A DNA stretch of 64,000 nucleotides. Origin: Arenicola marina (Eukaryota > Annelida > Polychaeta > Arenicolidae). Positions 23,665-34,375 of the stretch are shown piece by piece. The notes beneath the pieces were generated by a model. That model was not told the origin of the DNA. It saw nothing but the letters and a program-made list of their open reading frames with translations, and did not search any database. The stretch covers positions 16,469,123 to 16,533,122 of the forward strand of contig OZ025263.1 in assembly GCA_964019135.1 (NCBI GenBank). The letters are read 5' to 3'. The first letter of the stretch is position 1; the number at the start of each line of letters is the position of its first letter. The translations under genes and the position numbers were made by a program.

Positions 23665-23942
23665 ATGGCCTCCTATGCGATGGTTGGTTATTCAGGAAGC
23701 TTTAACCACTTTTGGTCAAATCGCGTCAATGGGAGAAGGAAGGGAGAGTGGAGCCATGTCCCCGGGGGTGACCCCCTACTCTTTACGAAGAAAGGCATGG
23801 GATCTTTATCCTGCGACCACACAGACATGGCCACAGCAGGGCTCGAACCACCGACCCACGTGCCGTTAGGCTCCCAGGTGACCAGGGCATCCATTGCGAG
23901 CGCTCTAGCCCACTGAGCTGTCGCGCCGGCCCCGGCCTCCAA
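23665..23942 (-). repeat. tRNA-derived SINE insertion
   Basis: On the minus strand the head reads GGGGCCGGCGCGACAGCTC then AGTGGGCTAGAGCGCTCGC (A-box, plus positions about 23900-23935), followed by GTGGTTCGAGCCC (B-box, about 23838-23852) at tRNA-like spacing, and then a non-tRNA body. The same head occurs at 2968-3035. It lies next to the degenerate arm A counterpart of an exon that is still open in arm B (49971-49860). Confidence 0.7.
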
Positions 23943-24358
23943 TACGAATAAACTTACTTACGCACTAATAAACTAGTGAATGATGCTATTGAAAACGACA
24001 TTGGCTTGTTGAGCTGGTACCATCGTACTAATCTAACCGAACGCTTATATACAACTCCCCCCCTCCCTTCCCTTCCCGGCTGCATGTGTTTCAATTCCCT
24101 CAAATTCGATAATCATTAGTAATCACCAAAATCTCCTTTTATTGGCCGTTCGAGTCAACATATACATTTATACAAAAAATTCTCAAAATAACTAAATAAA
24201 CGGTTAACGCTGCATTCGCACTATCAACGGATATCCTTTTTAAAATTATATAACAAGTTTTGATCTATATATGTGTATATACAAGTTCCTAATATTGTGT
24301 GTAACCTTCATGATACCTTAGCCACAACGTAACCTATTTGTTTCCTTTCATGTATAAG

Positions 24359-25017
24359 TGTCATGTGAACCTGAGACATATAAGGGACAAGCTCAGCGCA
24401 CCTGTGAGCCCTGTCCGTACAACACTTACCAAGGTAACTTCACAGCGGTCAAATGTCTCCTTTGCCCAGAAGGGACCGTCAGCGTGGGAAGCGGACATAT
24501 CGACGCCGCCAGCTGTCAACGTAAGCAGCTTAATCATCGGTATTTTACATGTTGCGTCGTTCTACCAACATTTCAAGCTAAATTAAATTAAGTGGGTCCT
24601 ACCTTGGATAAATGTAGGCGAATAGCCAATTTATGCCAATGTTGTTTTGGCTCTTCTGGCCAAGCGATCTTCTAAGTTTCCAGATGCGAGGCATGTGTGT
24701 GCTTCCAACCTTCTGCTGATCATTCTAGCTTATAATGTCGTGTGATTCCTAATTTTGATGAACTACGTACATTCAATACTTGCACTTACACGCCCACCGC
24801 CCCCCCCCCCCCCCTCCCAGGGTCCTACCCCCTCCAAAGCCCAAGGTCTGAGCAGCTCAAATCTGTTCAGAATGAACGCTCGTTACCCTGCTCTCTACTT
24901 GCGTCCCTCACAGCGGCTGGCATGGCGGGAATAATCGGCCTCCTCACGCTCTTCCTTCTCGTCGGAGCTGTCTGCATTGTCTGCATCTGTTGTTGCCGGT
25001 CAGTAGAAAACAATTAG
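24359..25017 (+). pseudogene. GCC2/GCC3-module membrane protein, arm A copy (decayed)
   Basis: Exon 24359-24520 (162 nt, phase 1-1) encodes one cysteine-rich module of the ephrin-receptor-like GCC2/GCC3 type (TYKGQ ... CEPCPYNTYQG ... CLLCPEGTVSVGSG). It splices in phase to 24914-25017, which encodes a single transmembrane helix (AGIIGLLTLFLLVGAVCIV) followed by cysteines. Relative to arm B, the usual CxPGxY start has become CEPETY, and a 3-nt insertion creates a TAG just after the membrane segment, removing the tail. A degenerate tail exon near 25893 also carries a stop. The upstream exon is degenerate and lies beside the SINE. It is probably non-functional. Confidence 0.6.
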
Positions 25018-25399
25018 CCTCCAAACCGTGAAATATCGAATTGAATCGGTTTATTGTTCTCTTAAATCAGTTGCCGTTGTTTGACCAAATTATGCATCGA
25101 AAGGGAATAATATTAAACAGATTAACAGCAGCAGAAGCAAGGCTTATTAGCTGCTCAAGTTCATACAATATGGTACACATCTTTCACATATCGGCTAGAC
25201 TGATAAAAAAATTATGGCAAAAAAAGAGCAAGACGAAATAAATAGAACAGAAAAAGGCTTATTGCATGGTACAGTCAGTACACTTCATGGCGATGGACAA
25301 ATATTTTGCATCTGGGTTCTCGTTTATACATTTCTATGGAATCGGCGTCCAAATTTATTCTATTGCACCCTTCATTGTACACTATACTACCTCCATATT

Positions 25400-25800
25400 T
25401 TACAGTCTACCGTAGATAACCTGTTCTGACCTTAAGTGTGTGGTATAACTTAGATCCTCGAGTACCATAACCGTGTATTTGATAATTATTAATGAATGAA
25501 AGAGGCAATCACCTGTATTGAGTTTGAACAACATGCAATATTCAGCCATATTAAAAAAAGGAACAATATTCAGCTTTCTAAACACAAGACCTGTATGAGC
25601 ATTTCTTTCTACACCAGCAATATTTCTAACAGCTCTTTTTTGCAACCCAACAAGTGGCCAAATTTATGATTGGCATGCAGTTCCCCACTGTACATAAGCA
25701 TAAAAAATGTATGGATGGATGAGAGCGGACGTTGTGGACTGCTGAGCTCTAAATCTCGCTTGGATTGATCAATCCAGAAAAAAAAACTGATCACCACACC
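25400..25800 (-). pseudogene. CR1-like LINE reverse-transcriptase C-terminal fragment
   Basis: On the minus strand, two overlapping frames read an SSIHTFFMLMYSGELHANH-like block then LQKRAVRNIAGVERNAHT followed by LVFRKLNIVPF, the conserved stretch after the reverse transcriptase in CR1-type elements. It is frameshifted and truncated at both ends. No arm B counterpart was seen, so it postdates the inverted duplication or was lost there. Confidence 0.65.
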
Positions 25801-25809
25801 ACTGCGAGC

Positions 25810-26912
25810 TTTCTTGAATACAGCTATAAATGGCGGATACTGGTGAATCTAGCTGACGTCCTGTCTTTCATACGTTATATTTCATATGTTCAGTTCATGC
25901 AGCAAGAAGGCGTAATCAGAAGATGGGCCACGACCGGATTGTGACTCGTATCGGCTCAAAGGTTGCTTTACATAACAGAGAGCCACGACAGTAGACAACC
26001 TCGAGAAATATTTGAATTTTATCCTGTGTTATGTCTGCAATACGTGCAATTTGCAGTGTATGTTCACATATAGTCCAGTAATCATGCTTTGGTGCAATAC
26101 CAGTTATTTTATAAGATAGTTTGACGAGACGTCAGAATGTAATGTACACTAAATGTTAAGGGAAATGTGCATGTCGTACCTGGTGCAAAGTTGGAATGGG
26201 GCATGAGTCATTTTAATGAGTAACGCATTGTATTGAATACTAATTTCATCGAAAAATATAGAATAAAAAGGGATTTTGTCATCAAATAAAAGATGTTGAC
26301 AGCGTATTTGATCACAGCGCAGATACATGAGCGGGCGATAATGGAAAAAGGACTTCAAGCTGATTTGACAGGTCATGCGCCTTATCATAATTTGTACTTA
26401 CAAAAAATCTATAGATTATCCGTTTTGATGTATTTTGGACAAGATGGCAGCCAGATTTATTGAAAATAAGAGTGAAACCTGTTGTGCACCTTCGCGGGCC
26501 CAACTCACCAAAATCTGATGTTAGGATAAACTCACTAAAATGTGAGTCGGTCACGTGACCAGTCATGGCCTATAAAAGGCGGGCATGAGTGGTGTAAGAC
26601 GCAGTCTGCTCTTGGCTGCTGTCCGTGTGGAACGTCATATTTTGGCATATGAGTTACATTGAGAATTTTCTTAACACAAGCAAATATTTGTCTTTTGTAC
26701 GAGGTCGTATATCTTAGGTAGAGAGTAAAAGGTGCACATGGGTAAATTAGCATAGGTAAATATAACCACATGCCGATGTTTTGACAGTTGGTGTCAAAAA
26801 ATGTGGCAAGTATGTCGTGTCTACTGAAATCTGTAACAATTGATGATTAAATTGGGGCGTATTACGACTTAAATCAGTATGTTTGCGAAATTGCGTTTGC
26901 TGCCAATGTAGT
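25810..26912. other. Arm A intron-like DNA with a decayed tail exon near 25893
   Basis: TTCATGCAGCAAGAAGG near 25895 matches the arm B exon-like stretch at about 48650-48446, but a stop follows soon after. No other gene was recognised. Confidence 0.4.
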
Positions 26913-26920
26913 GTCAGCAT

Positions 26921-28119
26921 CAGACATGGGGTAATCATAATCAGTAATCGTAATCGATTGTAATCGATTTCATTTTCTAAGTAATCGTTATCGTAGTCGA
27001 TTACCTTGGTTTTAAAAGCAATGTAATCGTAATCGATTACATTGCTAAAGTAATCGTAATCATGATTATTTTTTGATGATTACTTGACAATGTTCAATAA
27101 GGCTGCCTTAGTCCCCAAACCGAGCGTCACGCTTTCCATGTCGCCAGTATAATAAATGGAAACTGGCCACTGGAGTCCTTCTGTAGAGATGCACCCCCCC
27201 CCCCCCTCCCCAACCACCCTACCCTTCCGGTCCTTTGTGCCCCACCCCGAGACATATAACTAGATATAACAAATTAAGCCGGCTGGGTACCCGAAAGTGT
27301 GACCACCTTCTAATCCCATAATTATCTTGTTTGCATTGGATAACTAGGAATGGTCCAGTGCCACCTGTATTGTTGGGAGAGGGTGGGTGGGGGCTGTGAT
27401 GGGATGGGGTTGGATGCTTGTGTTATTGTTCTCTGCATAGTCGTTGTTCACTGCATAGATGGGTTGGAAGAAGTGTTGTTATAAAACGAACTCGACTGGG
27501 TTCAGTAGTGGGGCGCGGCAACGTATGGTATGGATCTCCCCGTGTGTCCTATAGCTTTGTGGCTTCATTGTTTTACCTGCCACTTAACATAGATGCCATA
27601 AGTTCGGTTACCCACCACACCTATTTCTAAGGAAGATAAGAATAATTGCAGCAGGTTTGTATCAAATATATGTATTGTGTTTTTTTATATTAAACTTACT
27701 ATTTAATATATCTGATATAATTCTATACTATAATACTTCATATGTATATTTTATACTAGTGTTGTAATTAGTCTTAGAATAACTGATTACAATTGAGGAT
27801 TGTTCTCCAGAAAGTGACAGCCGTGGGCTGTAACTACCAGTAAATGCTTTCAACGAAATCGATTGTCGGGAATTGAACGCACAGCTCTATGATCAGAAAT
27901 CCGCACCAAGCTGCCCAGTCTTCATATGTGTGGCTGCGTTCCTCCAATGTTTACGGTGTTGAAATAACTACTTAAATGTCTAGTCCAGGGTTCATTTATC
28001 AAAAACGTAATCGTAATCGATTACTTTCATATTTCCTGTAATCGTAATCGTAATCATGAAATTTCCAAGTAATTGTAATCGTAATCGATTACATTTACAA
28101 TGTAATCGCCCCATGCCTG
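26921..28119. mobile_element. Non-autonomous hAT element, 1,199 bp, perfect 8-bp target duplication
   Basis: The ends are CAGACATGGGGTAATC and the complement of CAGGCATGGGGCGATTAC. GTCAGCAT lies directly outside both (26913-26920 and 28120-28127), the 8-bp target duplication of hAT transposons. The subterminal regions are packed with TAATCGATTAC words in both orientations, probable transposase binding sites. The inside has a poly-C tract near 27193 and a tRNA-like stretch near 27876-27930, but no transposase. Related interrupted copies lie at 52551-54211 and 1-1136. Confidence 0.88.
27872..27932 (-). other. tRNA-like segment inside the hAT element
   Basis: On the minus strand GCAGCTTGGTGCGG resembles an A-box and GCGTTCAATTCCCGAC a B-box, about 35 bp apart. 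The same arrangement is kept in the second element near 52770-52830. It could be a captured SINE or tRNA fragment. It is not a folded tRNA gene as far as I can tell. Confidence 0.35.
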
Positions 28120-28269
28120 GTCAGCATGGAGAAATATTCTTTGTGTCATAAAAAAGGATAACATCGCAGTACAAACGTAAGTTTAGTATCATTAAAATGG
28201 TCTAGTGTTGCTTTCTCAAGTCAGTGGTTTTCAGTGATTCGCTGAAAATATGTGAGTCTACGGCATTTA

Positions 28270-28776
28270 TGACTTTGACTTTAGTCCCTTGTCCAATCAG
28301 CCCGACGGAGAGTGGGAGCCATTCACCAGTCACAAGCTGAAGCACGTGACCGCTAGGTAGAACCACCCCGCTGACGAAATTCACTCCACGGATTCCGCCC
28401 TCGAAGAACGTTCCCTACTTCTCTCGGCGAGGATAGTTACTGCCTCCATGTGCTGGTGACCCACCATTGTCTGAACCAAGAAACAATGGGGGATTTTACA
28501 GATACAGCGAAATATGAGAACATTAACGTCTATTAAAATAATTCTTTCTAGTATGTTCGCTCATGGTAGCTTACTCACATGCGGCGATTCCATACCACTC
28601 TACTGAGCGTGGATGCCAAACTGAAAATCAATTGCTAAAATAAGTTCGGTGTCGTTTTTTTTAAACATGCCACTATCTGTGTCGATGTCGCTTTTTCATA
28701 TCCTCAGTATATACCCCTGTCAGTTCCCTATAGATGTCGCTCGTTGTGGTGAAAGTCCAGGGATCCAAACGCCATG
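28270..28776 (-). pseudogene. Broken arylsulfatase remnant (arm A, opposite strand)
   Basis: On the minus strand, 28776-28729 matches the middle of sulfatase exon 3 (the LDFHHNER region) and 28470-28270 matches exon 6 (from DNGG through FFEGGIRGV and onward). They lie in the right order and orientation for one gene, but exons 4 and 5 are missing between them. Exon 6 has an in-frame TAG before GNVLRR-equivalent positions, where the intact gene has GKKG, and its 3' part is scrambled. It stands head-to-head with the intact-looking gene at 28963. A matching remnant lies in arm B at 47110-47875. Confidence 0.75.
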
Positions 28777-28962
28777 GATACAGTAATCGGGGTATTGACT
28801 TCACTAATCACGAAGCTGAACAGTAATCAATACTCAAATATATATTGCCATTCCACGTTACATCCCAAGGGTTATTTAAATTGGCCAAACGTTTAAACCG
28901 ACTTATGAGGGCTCGCACACTTTGTAAACGTTTCATGTGCGACGGTTTGTAAGGTATCTGTA

Positions 28963-31900
28963 ATGATGAGGCTATCACATCGACAGACCCTAGTATTAGT
29001 GGCCATAATGACAACAACGGTCACTTGGATTTATTGGGTTAATTTCTATAGTGTCTCCGCCGATAGATCTACATTTTCGAGACGTCATCTGAAGTCACAG
29101 AAGCCACATATCGTCTTCATTCTGGCGGACGACTTGGGCTGGAACGACGTGGGCTACCACGGGTCAGAGGTCAAGACGCCCAATCTGGACGCCCTTGCGG
29201 AGTCCGGGGTAAAGCTGAAGAATTATTATGTGCAGCATTGCTGTGGGCCAACACGCGGTCAGCTGATGACTGGCAGATACCAGGTAGCGTATATTGTCCT
29301 CATGCTGTAAAAATAATAGCATATTGCTGCATGGTATGATGATATATAGATTCTTGATATATGACAAATAGGATTCGCTCGCGTCGAAAATAACAAACAT
29401 GTATTATGCAGTTAATATGATACAATTAAGAGCAGGAAAGACTTGTTACGGCAATGAAAGGGCGGGCTATAGGGATAACACAATTTAGTACTAGAATACT
29501 TCATCTGTGACTTTGCAGATTCATACAGGGCTCCAGACTAGTTCAATGAACCTGCATTCAAAAGCAGCCGTCCCTCTGAAGTTTCCTATACTACCTCAAA
29601 AACTGAAGGAAAATGGATACGCAACTCACATGGTCGGGAAGTGGCACTTGGGCTTCTACACTAGAGACTACCTTCCCACCCACCGAGGCTTCGACAGCCA
29701 TTACGGTTTGTTCATTAATAAATCATTCTTAAATTCAATTATTAATTGCTTCTTCAAGCGTATTAAAATTACACTTAACGTCACAGAAATCTTAATTTCA
29801 AATAATCACAATTTACTTGGAAAAATTAAATTGTCGCTCGAATGCGGTAACTACTGAAATTCGTGACTATTACATTTGCTGTAGGCTATTAAACTGCCTT
29901 CTCACCCACCGAGGCTTCGACAGCCATTACGGTTTGTCCATTAATAAATCATTTTTAATGTCCATAATTTCTTCGATAATTTTAAAATTACCCTTAATCT
30001 TAACTGAAATAATCGAACTTTACGTGGGAAATAACATTGTCATTTGCTGCAGGATATTATTCCGCTGGGGAGGATTACTACACTCATATTTCGCATGGAT
30101 TCCTGGACTTTCACCACAACGAGCGACATCTATTCAATGAAACGGGATACTCCACAGAACTGTATAGAGACCACACGATTAAATTAGTAGAAACTCATGC
30201 CGCGAACGACAGAGACCAGGTAAGTGGGAAGAATTTGAAAAAGCCCCGGGGGGGGGGGGGGTCTAATTTGGATTGGGTCAGATCACCGAAAGTCCATCTC
30301 GGGTCCAGCTCGGTGAATAACGTAAACTGTCCGAAAACTCCCGGTTGGGGGTGGGGGTGTCAGAGGTGACCGTTGTCCGATACCGGGGTGTCACACCCCA
30401 AACAAAGAAGGGGGGTCCACAAACAACGGAAACATCTGAAGCTTTCACATTTTGTTTACTGTTTGTTGAAATTTCTCGTTCAAACGCAAATTCTGTGACT
30501 TTGAGTCCCAAAAAGCGCCACACACAAATCACGAATGGCGACCGGGTGTCGCACCCCAAACAAAGAATGGGAACTGTCCACAAACAAAGGAAATACCAGA
30601 AGTAAATATAGCAGTTTACTCTAAAACTGGGCCCGTATAACCGCTCAAAGAGCCCATATTGTGTCTTACACAACTGGTCCAATTATACGGGAATCTAACT
30701 CGTTTAGGCCGTTCCGCAGTGCTTTTCAGCTTTATGCATGCGCTAACACTGGCGACAAATTGTTTCGTTTCAGCCCTTGTTCATATACCTAGCTTTCCAG
30801 GCCGTCCATTCCCCTTTACAAGTACCAGATAAATACATGGAGTCATATGATCACATAGCGGATACAGTTCGGAGGACGCATGCAGGTACACAATAAGGTT
30901 TATATAAGAGTAGATGGCCATGACCGTTATCATATAGCGCAAGTGTCTTAATACGAGTAGTGGGTAATAGTCTTTACAGGGGAAATGTACAATTGCCTTC
31001 GTAAGGGCAGCGAGTCATATGGTCTATATAATAGTAGTGGTTTTTGCTGTAGATATAAACGAAGTGGGTTGTAGTCGACAAAAGAATAGTTTCTTATGTC
31101 TCATGTTAATGTAGTATAAGAGTAGTCCAGACAACAATAGTGGATCATGGTCTGTAGAAGTGTAGAGTGCCATGGTTATATAATAGTAATGGTAATAGGC
31201 CCCATTGCATCCACGCCGTCACCCACCCCAGATAGAAACAGCTGTATTTAGGACTACCCCTATGGTAAGCTTCATTTCAAACGAGGAGCCTTGGCGCCCA
31301 CCATTCTATGGCCTGCAAGAGGCCCCTCTTGGTCTTGACATATATTTCGCCCCAGGTATGGTGACGGCTTTAGATGAAGCGGTAGCTGATATCATCGAAT
31401 CCCTGAAAGACCAAGGGTTGTGGGACAATACTCTGCTGATATTTTCCACTGGTAAGTTACTTTGAACGCTGCAATCGGTAACTATTATACTATTAATGTA
31501 CTGTGCGATTTGTATTTAAGACTGTTCTTCGAATGTATGCATTGTTGTATTTGAGCCAATCGATAAAACAAATTAATAAAAGAATTTCGATGTCTAGGAA
31601 AACATCACACAAGCATAAGTTAAATCGTAGAATTAGTTCTAACCACATCCCCTCAGGCCATTCAATCAGTTATTTCCTGTTAAAATTATGCCAAAAATTT
31701 AGAAGGTTTAGATTATCTTGTCCGAATTTGCTACAAGAATCATCCACTTTGTCTACCATAGTTACCATTCGAATTGACACCAATACTAAATGGGACGGAA
31801 CAATTTGTCAGATTAACCTACAAATCGGCTGCCCTTAGACACACCTTTCATTTCATTAGAAGGGCGCATCTAACGGGTGGCATTCCATGTTAGAGCGAAC

Positions 31901-33471
31901 CATTTTTGCATAGCTCACGTAAGACTCACACGATCGATTTTGTAGAAGGTGAACCAACGCACTCAGCCCATGATATCAATATCATTTGTTAGACTCTACT
32001 CAAGGCTGTATCTGTAAGCTTTTCCTGTTTGTTCTTGGTTCAGACAATGGTGGTACACCAACATATGGAGGCAGTAACTACCCTCTCCGTGGGAAAAAAA
32101 AAACGTTCTTCGAGGGCGGAATCCGTGGAGTGAGTTTCGTCAGCGGTCCATTCTTATCGCGGGGTGGCGCGACCAGTCACGAGATGATGCACGTGACTGA
32201 CTGGTTCCCTACCCTCGTCGGGCTGGCTGGAGGGAACACGTCAGGAATGGGACTCGATGGCTATGACATCTGGAATGTACTCAGGTCAGGACGTTGTCCC
32301 ACCGCAGATGAAATAACTTGGTGGTGGCATGTAAATCTCATCATTTAATAACAACAAAGTAATCACATGTTTAGCTTTATTAGAGGCACGCATATGATGG
32401 TTACCCCTTCACTTCTCCCAATATTTAAAATGTTAAAATATCAATATATGCAATTGCGAACCTATTTTTCTAACAGGTTGGGCGTGAGTGAGGGAGCGCT
32501 TGGGCGAGCAAGGCATTTTCAACAAACTTTTTACAATGGGGAGGGGGCCTAGGGCGTACAGTTTGACAAAGGGCCTCCTTGCTCAGAAATAATGGTGAGA
32601 AGGTACAGGGGGGGGGGGCTGCAGGGAGCCCCCTTGTATTTCTGGATCCACCAGTGACATAGATATCACTACTGATACACAACGTACGCTGACCGTACAT
32701 ATATTCAGCCGATACCACCGAGACAATGCTGGATCTAGGTCAGATTAGTGCATTGTGGGTCCATAGAACCACGAGCAAATAGCCACTTCCGGTTCGCCTT
32801 CCCTACTGGTCCGGTTGTCGCCGATGCAAGATGTTACGTAATCGTCGCGTGGGCGAAAGCATCGCTTAATTTCCATGTGCAGACTTTTGGGAGAGGCTAG
32901 TGGCCCTGGCTGGCAGCATGTCTCAATATTGTTCACGAACGATCAACCAATATAACATGTTTATCGTCTATTTAATGTTCCTGTGGAAGCACTTGCAATA
33001 TTTTCCCTGACGAAAATATTAAATGTTTTTAAATGGAAATGACTGATGTATATTCTTAGTGCTTATTTTATGCAATGCAGGGCATGTTGTTAAGTCACTT
33101 TGCTTTAACAAACTGGTGCATCTTGAGTTACCATTAATATTATATATATCAAGTTTATACAATTTTACAATTATGTATTTATACAATTAGACAATGTGTT
33201 CAACAGATTGTCTTCAAAACCGTTTGAAAATCAAAATGTAGATGGCACATTTCAGCCTGAGCAGCTGTATTAATAGTCAACGCGTTTATATGTCATCTAA
33301 CGCCCGCATCTTTCCGCAGTGGGGAGGCCAAGGCAGAAAGGAGGGAGATTTTACACCACATTAATCCGATCGAGAATAGTAAGGGTGTCAAGCGACCAGA
33401 TAGTCCTTTTGACAATCATTTGCAAGCAGCTCTAAGGGTGGACAACTGGAAGATTCTCACGGGAAATGCAG
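28963..33471 (+). CDS. Arylsulfatase (ARSB/I/J type), arm A copy lacking the last exon
   Basis: Seven exons: 28963-29283, 29519-29705, 30053-30219, 30774-30885, 31356-31451, 32044-32284 and 33320-33471 (1,276 nt, about 425 codons). Lengths and phases equal those of arm B. The protein starts with a signal-anchor, then [13 protein letters not shown] (metal-binding Asp pair), the modification motif [13 protein letters not shown] and STDNGG, so it should be a lysosomal or Golgi sulfate-ester hydrolase if whole. The C-terminal exon (arm B 41783-41521) is absent; arm homology ends near 34370, where a LINE fragment begins. One conspicuous change is Gly to Lys in the loop before TFFEGG. Intron 2 holds a duplicated exon piece. 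It could be expressed with a different tail or be a pseudogene. Confidence 0.75.
29897..30030 (+). repeat. Duplicated piece of sulfatase exon 2 and its donor
   Basis: CACCCACCGAGGCTTCGAC followed by AGCCATTACG|GTTTGT at 29897-29960 repeats 29671-29735, and the following intron sequence is also similar for roughly another 70 bp (period about 226 bp). It has no acceptor of its own. Arm B has only one copy. Confidence 0.75.
30368..30602 (+). repeat. Imperfect repeat in sulfatase intron 3
   Basis: The block CACCCCAAACAAAGAA ... GTCCACAAACAA occurs at about 30394 and again at about 30551, following a poly-G run near 30247. There is no coding value. Confidence 0.5.
32500..32665. repeat. GGATCCAG-family MITE remnant in sulfatase intron 6
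   Basis: A poly-G run, then GCAGGGAGCCCCCTTG and TTCTGGATCCACCAGTG, resembles the right end of the elements at 44208-44390 and 62414-62650. The left end is unclear. Confidence 0.35.
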
Positions 33472-34370
33472 GTGAAAATGTCATATTAACTATCTTGCAC
33501 CAAAGTCTTTTTTGTATATATATGAAAGCCTGATATAAATTTTTCTGAACCTCTCCCGGTCTTGCCGAGATTTCACCCCCGCCAGGGAGGAAAAACTATG
33601 GTGATAATGGGCACCCCTCAACCCTATTCATATAGGAAACCATTGTTATATCCACCCATTATTCATTTTGCACAATTAAATACCTCTCTAGATTGTGAAA
33701 TTAGGTGACGTATCGATTTTCTTTTAGTTTACAAAGTCTGTAGGCAGACGCATAGTATCCCAATTTTGTTCTGCTCTTATATGCATCATGATGTAAATGT
33801 TCTCTCCAATATATTGATGCTTTATATAACCAGGCTGGTTGCAACGTATGATGTCTAAAGTACTTTTCATCTTGCAATCCTTTTCGTCATCAATATAATT
33901 ATATACTGTAGAAAAAGAATTTCACCACAGCATGACAATTTTGCGACGTATGGCATCTGATGATATCGAAGTTGTAGCTGTTCCTCAACTGACGTTGAAG
34001 AAATATCTTTGGTTCTATAGAATCATGAAATTATCTTGCTGTGCCCTTAGCCCGTAAGGCTGTGTCATTCATTTGTATAGTATGTCTTTCTTTGAATTTG
34101 GATAATGCTTTACATCTGCAGCATCAAGCCACTGTTAACCGCACTCGAGCCCATACACTGGCCTCTTAACGTAGCAACCATCGCGGCTTTGATCGCCATA
34201 AATACGTCTTCGTTATTACGGTCGTTATTACGAGATAAATACATCTAAAACGAAGAGAAATCTTTTTACATTAGATCATTATCATAATAATGTAACGCAA
34301 CGTTCTCCATAGTGTCAGTTTAGCCTAAATAGGCAACATCGGTATGTATCAAGCTTTGTCATACTTCTGG
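33472..34370 (+). other. Sulfatase intron 7, arm A side
   Basis: GATAATGGGCACCCCTCAAC, CTCTCCAATATATTGATGC and AGATAAATACATCTAAAACG all have clear counterparts in intron 7 of arm B. Homology stops near 34370, about 100-200 bp before the position of exon 8. Confidence 0.65.
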
Positions 34371-34375
34371 GCCTT

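Larger units (their letters stand above)
16130..34370 (+). repeat. Arm A of a large diverged inverted duplication
   Basis: The order of landmarks on + is mirrored on - in 52550-41780: the block around 16140-16370 (mirrors 52540-52360), 16440-16508 (52245-52180), 21850-22200 (51900-51690), the GCC-module gene 24359-25017 (49502-48761), the broken sulfatase remnants 28270-28776 (47110-47875, both opposite to the intact gene), the sulfatase exons 28963-33471 (46789-42457), and intron-7 DNA to about 34370 (to about 41890). Exon matches are roughly nine in ten; introns are more diverged. Arm A is longer because of the LINE, Foldback, SINE and hAT insertions listed separately. Confidence 0.85.

Noticed and set aside
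23838..23940. A functional tRNA gene
   Set aside because: The A and B boxes are good, but acceptor and anticodon stems do not pair convincingly and a SINE body follows.
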